A stretch of DNA of 10,212 nucleotides, from NCBI GenBank assembly GCA_947175775.1, contig CAMWNY010000060.1:1-10212 (forward strand), in the 5' to 3' direction. Below, piece after piece: positions 6,448 through 10,212 of this stretch (position 1 is its first letter; the number at the start of each line of letters is the position of its first letter). The position numbers and the translations under genes were made by a program. This DNA is from an uncultured Lachnospiraceae bacterium (lineage in GTDB: Bacteria > Bacillota > Clostridia > Lachnospirales > Lachnospiraceae). Below the pieces are notes generated by a model, which saw nothing but the letters and a program-made list of their open reading frames with translations, searched no databases and was not told the origin of the DNA.

Positions 6448-7452
6448 ATGGTACGAGTATGGTTTAATCATTGGTTCAGCACGTCTTACCGATTGATTTC
6501 ATTGATGAAGCAGGACGAAGAGGAAGAACTGTATGTCATTGGCACAAATTTGGAACCTCATTCGATTATTCAGAAAGTGTGCGATGAATGGTATGCAGAG
6601 CCGCGGCTGGATGGGGAGGAATATATTGACTACTGTGCAGCGTTTTGTAAGGAACACAATATTGATGTGTTTGTCCCGCGGCGCAATATGGCTGAAATCA
6701 GTAAAAATATCCAGCGGTTTCATGATATTAAAGTAAAAGTAATGGTTGATGATTATGACATGATAAAGCTGCTGGGTGATAAGGCGGATACGTATGCGTT
6801 TTTCAAGGACTGTGCCCAAATATACATTCCGGATTATTATAAGGTGAACACTGCGGCTGCATTTGAGCAGGCGTATGAGGCATTGAAAAGCAAGTACCGT
6901 CAGGTGTGCGTCAAATTTGTGAAAGATGAAGGCGGGATGAGCTTTCGGAAAATTACGCAGTGCGCAGACCGCTTTCAAAGACTTCGCGTTTACCAGGGGT
7001 CAGAGATTTTATACGATGAATATATAGAGATTTTGCAGTCTCAGGAAACGTTTGATGATTTGATGGTGATGCCGTATCTTGCCGGAAATGAAATCAGCGT
7101 AGATTGTCTGAATACGGAGCAGGGGCTGATTGCGATACCGAGGGACAAAGGCGCAGCCCGGCATGAGCGGGTATTCTATGATGAAAAACTGCTGGACATG
7201 GTTAAAGCAGTCATGGAGAAAGTAAAACTGGAATATCCATGCAATATTCAATTTAAGTATATGGAGGATATTCCCTATTTGCTGGAAATCAACACCCGGA
7301 TGTCGGGAGGGCTTCAGATGGGCTGTATGGCTGCAAATGTAAATATTCCTAACATTGCGTTCAATAAATTGTTGGGGAAGTCCGTTATGTGGAAACAGCA
7401 GAAAAAGGAGCTGTTTGTATCATATATTGAAATTCCGGATATCGTAAAATAA
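6448..7452 (+). CDS. ATP-grasp ligase of the Ter-associated module
   Basis: ATP-grasp enzymes join a carboxylate to an amine or thiol through an acyl-phosphate formed with ATP. This 334-residue protein has an N-terminal Rossmann-like pre-ATP-grasp region (1-100), then the ATP-binding lysines in LLGDKADTYAFF (108-119) and VCVKFVKDEGG (153-163), YLAGNEISVDC (210-220), and the Mg-binding segment LLEINTRMSGG (278-288) with E280 and N282. That layout resembles carbamoyl-phosphate-synthetase-like ligases. GGAGG (6438-6442) sits five bases before the ATG. It is the third gene of the PRTase operon; the gap from the previous stop is 11 bases. By context it would ligate an amino acid or amine to the product of the PRTase-like enzymes. 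That role is inferred, but the catalytic class is clear. Its TAA lies inside a terminator hairpin. Confidence 0.88.
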   Translation: MVRVWFNHWFSTSYRLISLMKQDEEEELYVIGTNLEPHSIIQKVCDEWYAEPRLDGEEYIDYCAAFCKEHNIDVFVPRRNMAEISKNIQRFHDIKVKVMVDDYDMIKLLGDKADTYAFFKDCAQIYIPDYYKVNTAAAFEQAYEALKSKYRQVCVKFVKDEGGMSFRKITQCADRFQRLRVYQGSEILYDEYIEILQSQETFDDLMVMPYLAGNEISVDCLNTEQGLIAIPRDKGAARHERVFYDEKLLDMVKAVMEKVKLEYPCNIQFKYMEDIPYLLEINTRMSGGLQMGCMAANVNIPNIAFNKLLGKSVMWKQQKKELFVSYIEIPDIVK

Positions 7453-7474
7453 AGCCGCAGTTTTGCGGCTTTAT
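7449..7474. terminator. Shared hairpin terminator spanning two convergent stop codons
   Basis: ATAAAGCCGC (7449-7458) pairs perfectly with GCGGCTTTAT (7465-7474) around AGTTTT. The left arm contains the TAA of the ATP-grasp gene (7450-7452) and the right arm the complement of the lyase TAA (7471-7473). Leftward transcripts continue into a T-rich TTTATTTTA tract. Rightward transcripts have only a short one, so termination should be better for the lyase gene. Confidence 0.78.
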
Positions 7475-8430
7475 CTGATTCCAAAGGTCTCTGACATAAG
7501 CAGGATTTTTCTCGCCCAGTTTGTATGCGTTTTGTATTCATCCATTCGCTGCTTATTAATATCTGATGCCACATAGGAATGGGAAGAGGCATCCCAATTT
7601 AAAATGGACTTTGCGGATTCGTAATCATCCTTCGTAACTTTATAAGCATCATTTACAATGGAAATCTGTTTTGGATGGATTACGGTTTTTCCGGTAAAGC
7701 CGCAGAGTTTGTCATCTTCAATTTCATTTCGAAGTCCCTGTTCCCAGTTCTCTCCATTGAAATATTCCCATACAGGACCGGAAACGACATAATCTAAGCC
7801 GTATACGGTATTAATATCAGAAAAAATATGGGAAACCGGCTGTATCCGGTGAATAGATTCATTATCATGCCGCCGGAACCCGAATGTGTGGCATAAGTCA
7901 TTGCCGCCAACCCTGATGTTGAGGATGCGGTCTTCTATGGCGTCGATTTTTTCCTTCAGTGTATATAAAATATCATACCGGGTTCTCAAATCAATGATGG
8001 AAGCGCTTTCGTATATTGGCATCATGTAAACAGGTTTAGAAGAAATTTCATTGAGTTTCATAATTGCATTGATATAAGAATCAGCATTTTCCAATGAAAA
8101 TTTAGGGACAATATATCCGGATAATAATTGACGGACTTCCCCGAACCTGTCGTGCAGGCGATAAATCTGCGCTGCATTCCGTACCCTGATAAAAATATCA
8201 GGCAGGAAAAAGTCATGTGTGTTTTGTGCCTTCCATATTTGCACTAAACTTTTATATAATAAATCTTCCGCTTCCAAAACAAAGTTGTCATTGATGGTAT
8301 CTTCCAAACATAAGGCAAGTGAATAGTGCGTTCCTAATTTATTATTGATAATGGAAGAAGAAATGGATTCGCTGTTGGCGGGACAGTACAGCAAAGCGCC
8401 GACGCGATAATATATGGGTAAGTCTTTCAT
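7471..8430 (-). CDS. HpcH/HpaI-type (CitE-like) C-C bond lyase
   Basis: The 319-residue protein belongs to the TIM-barrel C-C bond lyase family (Pfam C-C_Bond_Lyase) related to HpcH/HpaI aldolases and citrate lyase beta subunits. It shows GALLYCPA (11-18), ALCLEDT (39-45) with acidic residues, IFIRVRN (79-85) with the substrate-binding Arg, GYIVPKF (105-111), PIYESA (138-143) with E141, VGGNDLCHTFGFRR (174-187), and GFTGKTVIHPKQI (244-256), the last typical of CitE-like enzymes. It should cleave or form a C-C bond, probably with a divalent metal, in the same pathway as the adjacent PRTase/ATP-grasp operon. The start is ATG at 8428-8430. AAAGGAG lies 13 bases upstream, slightly long, but no better start is seen. 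It is monocistronic, convergent with the ATP-grasp gene and divergent from the protease gene. The substrate is unknown. Confidence 0.88.
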   Translation of the reverse strand: MKDLPIYYRVGALLYCPANSESISSSIINNKLGTHYSLALCLEDTINDNFVLEAEDLLYKSLVQIWKAQNTHDFFLPDIFIRVRNAAQIYRLHDRFGEVRQLLSGYIVPKFSLENADSYINAIMKLNEISSKPVYMMPIYESASIIDLRTRYDILYTLKEKIDAIEDRILNIRVGGNDLCHTFGFRRHDNESIHRIQPVSHIFSDINTVYGLDYVVSGPVWEYFNGENWEQGLRNEIEDDKLCGFTGKTVIHPKQISIVNDAYKVTKDDYESAKSILNWDASSHSYVASDINKQRMDEYKTHTNWARKILLMSETFGIR

Positions 8431-8487
8431 AAATCTTTTAATACTCCTTTTTGTCTTTCATGGACCGGCGCAAAGCCGACATAATCC

Positions 8488-8496
8488 AATATAACA
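8488..8496 (-). promoter_or_regulatory. Extended -10 promoter for the lyase gene
   Basis: The complement reads TGTTATATT, a TGn-extended near-consensus -10, about 58 bp upstream of the lyase ATG. There is no clear -35. The resulting leader contains a small CGGC-GCAAA-GCCG hairpin (8466-8478). Confidence 0.5.
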
Positions 8497-8529
8497 TATA
8501 TTTATGAAAAATGATAGAAAAAATAGGGA

Positions 8530-8535
8530 TATAAT
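8530..8535 (+). promoter_or_regulatory. -10 element for the protease-fusion gene
   Basis: A consensus TATAAT lies 58 bp upstream of the ATG at 8594. No recognisable -35 is present at 16-18 bp, so an activator or alternative sigma factor is possible. It is arranged back to back with the lyase promoter, so the two genes share about 36 bp of upstream DNA. Confidence 0.45.
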
Positions 8536-8593
8536 GATAAAATAAAGTGGTATATAAAACGTAAATCATAGGAAAACAGGAGATTTATCAATC

Positions 8594-10036
8594 ATGAAGG
8601 ATGTTAAGTACAGACATAATGTAATGGAAATAAATTCCTTGTTAACATTTGCAAGAGTGAAGGGTGGATTTCATAATGACTGCCGTGATGTATATTTTAT
8701 TGTGCTGCAAGGCGCTAACGAGACATTACGACAGGAGCTGTCGGGCGCTGATAAGGTGCTTGAGGCAGCAGTGAAGGCGCATCAGCTGATTTATAAAAGA
8801 ATATCCGCTTTACCGGGCATTTCGCGTTCGGATGACGCGTGTTATTACGCTTCCTGTTATGAAGAATGGATGCAGTCAGAAAACCAGTATGTAAATATTA
8901 AAGCATCAAAGTCTAACACAGCATTAGCGGCACAATTAAGCACAGCGTTAAAAATGGCGGTTGACAGTTATGCCAAAAGCCGGACAGGAATGAGTGACTC
9001 TATTAAAAAGAATTTTGCAGTAAAATTATTGTATTGGACAGATCTGATTTTTGAAAATGATTTCATTGGCTGGACGGATAAAAGCTGTATTAAAGTAATC
9101 GCAACAAATGTTTGCAAAGAAACGGAAAGCTATTTTTATTATATGCTTACCCTGATAGGCGCTGATGTACTGTTCTTGCAGGTCAACAAGGACATGGATT
9201 TGCCGGATGCGCTAAAACAAGTGTATAAGAGGGTATTGCTGGGAGACTATGCCGCATGGAAGCTGGAAGAATATACTCCATCGGTCTCTGATTATGCAGC
9301 AGATACCGTTGTTCAGAATACACCGCCGCAAGAGCAGAAGTTCAAGACAGCCCCGGAGCAAAAAAAGGTAATTGTCCATATTCCAAAGCATAGCAGGGAA
9401 GAACGCCAAATGCATATGGACAACGCCGCGGAGAAAACCACAAAGAATCCGCATACAGAGCGAATGGAAAAAAACTTTGAGCAGCTGGCGCTGTTAGCGG
9501 CATCTGTTGTTATGATTGCGATTCATGACAATTCCGGTGAAATTGTAGGCTCCGGATCAGGAATTATGATAGGAGCGGATGGATACATATTGACGAATCA
9601 TCATGTTGTCAATGATGGCAGATTTTTTTCCGTAAGGATTGAGGAGGATGATAAAGTATATCCCACAGATGAAATCATTAAATATAATACGGTTCTTGAT
9701 TTGGCAGTAATCCGCATTCAAAGAAAATTAAAGCCGATTCCGATATATGATGGGAAGGACAGGCTTGTACGCGGGCAAAAGGTGGTTGCAATCGGCAGCC
9801 CGCTCGGTTTATTTAATTCGGTATCAGACGGCATTATATCGGGATTTCGGAAAATGGACGGAGTGAATATGCTGCAGTTTACCGCGCCAATTTCTCACGG
9901 AAGCTCAGGAGGAGCCGTATTAAACATGTACGGAGAAGTCATTGGGATTAGTACTGCGGTATTTGACAATGGACAAAATATTAATTTAGCAGTGGGATAT
10001 GATGATATAAATCTTTTTGTCCGTGGATTTACATAA
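8594..10036 (+). CDS. Trypsin/HtrA-like serine protease fused to an unassigned (YceG-like?) N-terminal region
   Basis: The 480-residue protein has two parts. Residues about 295-480 form a chymotrypsin-fold protease of the HtrA/Trypsin_2 type with the full triad: H337 in TNHHVV (334-339), D369 in VLDLAVIRI (367-375) and S438 in SHGSSGGAV (434-442). The oxyanion-loop region GSPLGLFNSVSDGIISG (401-417) is also present. There is no PDZ domain, signal peptide or membrane helix, so it probably acts in the cytosol, unlike most HtrA proteases. Residues 1-228 are helical-looking; the block LLYWTDLIFENDFIGW...CIKVIATNV...YYMLTLIGADVLFLQVNKD (145-199) resembles the YceG-type component of Ter-linked loci, but I cannot confirm that. 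Residues 229-294 are a charged, Pro/Gln/Lys-rich linker. AGGAGA (8578-8583) lies ten bases before the ATG. Its position beside the lyase gene suggests it processes or regulates a member of the Ter system. Confidence 0.85.
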   Translation: MKDVKYRHNVMEINSLLTFARVKGGFHNDCRDVYFIVLQGANETLRQELSGADKVLEAAVKAHQLIYKRISALPGISRSDDACYYASCYEEWMQSENQYVNIKASKSNTALAAQLSTALKMAVDSYAKSRTGMSDSIKKNFAVKLLYWTDLIFENDFIGWTDKSCIKVIATNVCKETESYFYYMLTLIGADVLFLQVNKDMDLPDALKQVYKRVLLGDYAAWKLEEYTPSVSDYAADTVVQNTPPQEQKFKTAPEQKKVIVHIPKHSREERQMHMDNAAEKTTKNPHTERMEKNFEQLALLAASVVMIAIHDNSGEIVGSGSGIMIGADGYILTNHHVVNDGRFFSVRIEEDDKVYPTDEIIKYNTVLDLAVIRIQRKLKPIPIYDGKDRLVRGQKVVAIGSPLGLFNSVSDGIISGFRKMDGVNMLQFTAPISHGSSGGAVLNMYGEVIGISTAVFDNGQNINLAVGYDDINLFVRGFT

Positions 10037-10070
10037 ATAACTACTGAAAACTTGTAAAGCGGAGGTATAA

Positions 10071-10161
10071 ATGATATAATGAGCGCAAGAGAGCAAAGCG
10101 AATGGGTTCATTTTGCGAACGGCGAATGTCGGTCATAAATCGCAGATTTATGATATAATGA
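10071..10161. repeat. Direct repeat pair and hairpins downstream of the protease gene
   Basis: ATGATATAATGA occurs at 10071-10082 and again at 10150-10161, 79 bp apart; both copies include the extended -10 motif TGATATAAT. Between them is a 9-bp hairpin, TCATAAATC-GCA-GATTTATGA (10133-10153). A second, bulged hairpin has arms GCAA/AATG (from 10093) and CATT/TTGC, and GCGAATG occurs twice. The rest of 10037-10212 shows no convincing gene and no terminator for the protease gene. The second TGATATAAT could be the promoter of a gene beyond the window. Confidence 0.5.
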
Positions 10162-10212
10162 TTAGGGTGTCAAAAGGTCTGAATTTCCCTTGCAGGCTAA
10201 TTTTCCCAATCT

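Noticed and set aside
8594..8680. Signal peptide or membrane anchor on the protease-fusion protein
   Set aside because: The N-terminus is charged and polar with no hydrophobic core; the hydrophobic stretch near residue 300 is the first strand of the protease domain.
10079..10138. 19-residue open frame after GGAGG (10061-10065)
   Set aside because: The start overlaps a TATAAT element, the spacing from GGAGG is long (13 bases), and the frame lies within a repeat element, so translation is doubtful.
10158..10212. Open frame running off the right edge
   Set aside because: Only about 18 codons are visible, there is no ribosome binding site, and its ATG overlaps a putative -10 element.

Overview
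The window looks like chromosomal DNA of an anaerobic Gram-positive bacterium (Bacillota, probably Clostridia and perhaps Lachnospiraceae). The grounds are strong AGGAGG-type ribosome binding sites, TATAAT-type promoters, moderate-to-low G+C, and a pyrophosphate-type phosphofructokinase beside folD. The genus cannot be fixed from sequence alone.

Layout. Positions 1-138 hold two tandem copies of a 69-bp palindrome-rich repeat. A pyrophosphate-dependent phosphofructokinase gene (pfp, +, 354-1580) follows and ends at a strong bidirectional terminator. After a block of nested hairpins (1649-1733) comes a leftward group: folD (1743-2579), an AIM24/DUF124-family gene (2628-3335) and a TerD-family gene (3353-4123), transcribed in the order terD-like, AIM24, folD. 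Divergent from it is a tight rightward operon of three genes: a phosphoribosyltransferase with a C-terminal TRSP domain (4276-5379), a StiP/PRTase_1-PELOTA protein starting at GTG (5381-6436), and an ATP-grasp ligase (6448-7452). This operon converges on a leftward HpcH/HpaI (citrate-lyase-beta-like) C-C bond lyase gene (7471-8430); one hairpin contains both stop codons. Divergent from the lyase is a 480-residue protein (8594-10036) that joins an unassigned, possibly YceG-like, N-terminal region to a complete trypsin/HtrA-type serine protease domain. Positions 10037-10212 hold a further direct-repeat and hairpin element.

The stretch from TerD to the protease is a version of the tellurium-resistance (Ter)-associated biosynthetic module. 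That module was proposed from comparative genomics to make an uncharacterised nucleoside-like metabolite: two PRTase-fold proteins would make or transfer a ribosyl-phosphate unit, ATP-grasp would ligate an amino or carboxyl group, and the TIM-barrel lyase would make or break a C-C bond. TerD would act in stress or metal (Ca2+) sensing. The product has, to my knowledge, not been determined. Local oddities are the cytosolic protease fusion, a TerD domain with a degraded acidic loop and an N-terminal extension, and the linkage to AIM24 and folD. The HAD phosphatase, TerC and TelA genes often found in such loci are not in this window and may lie to the right.
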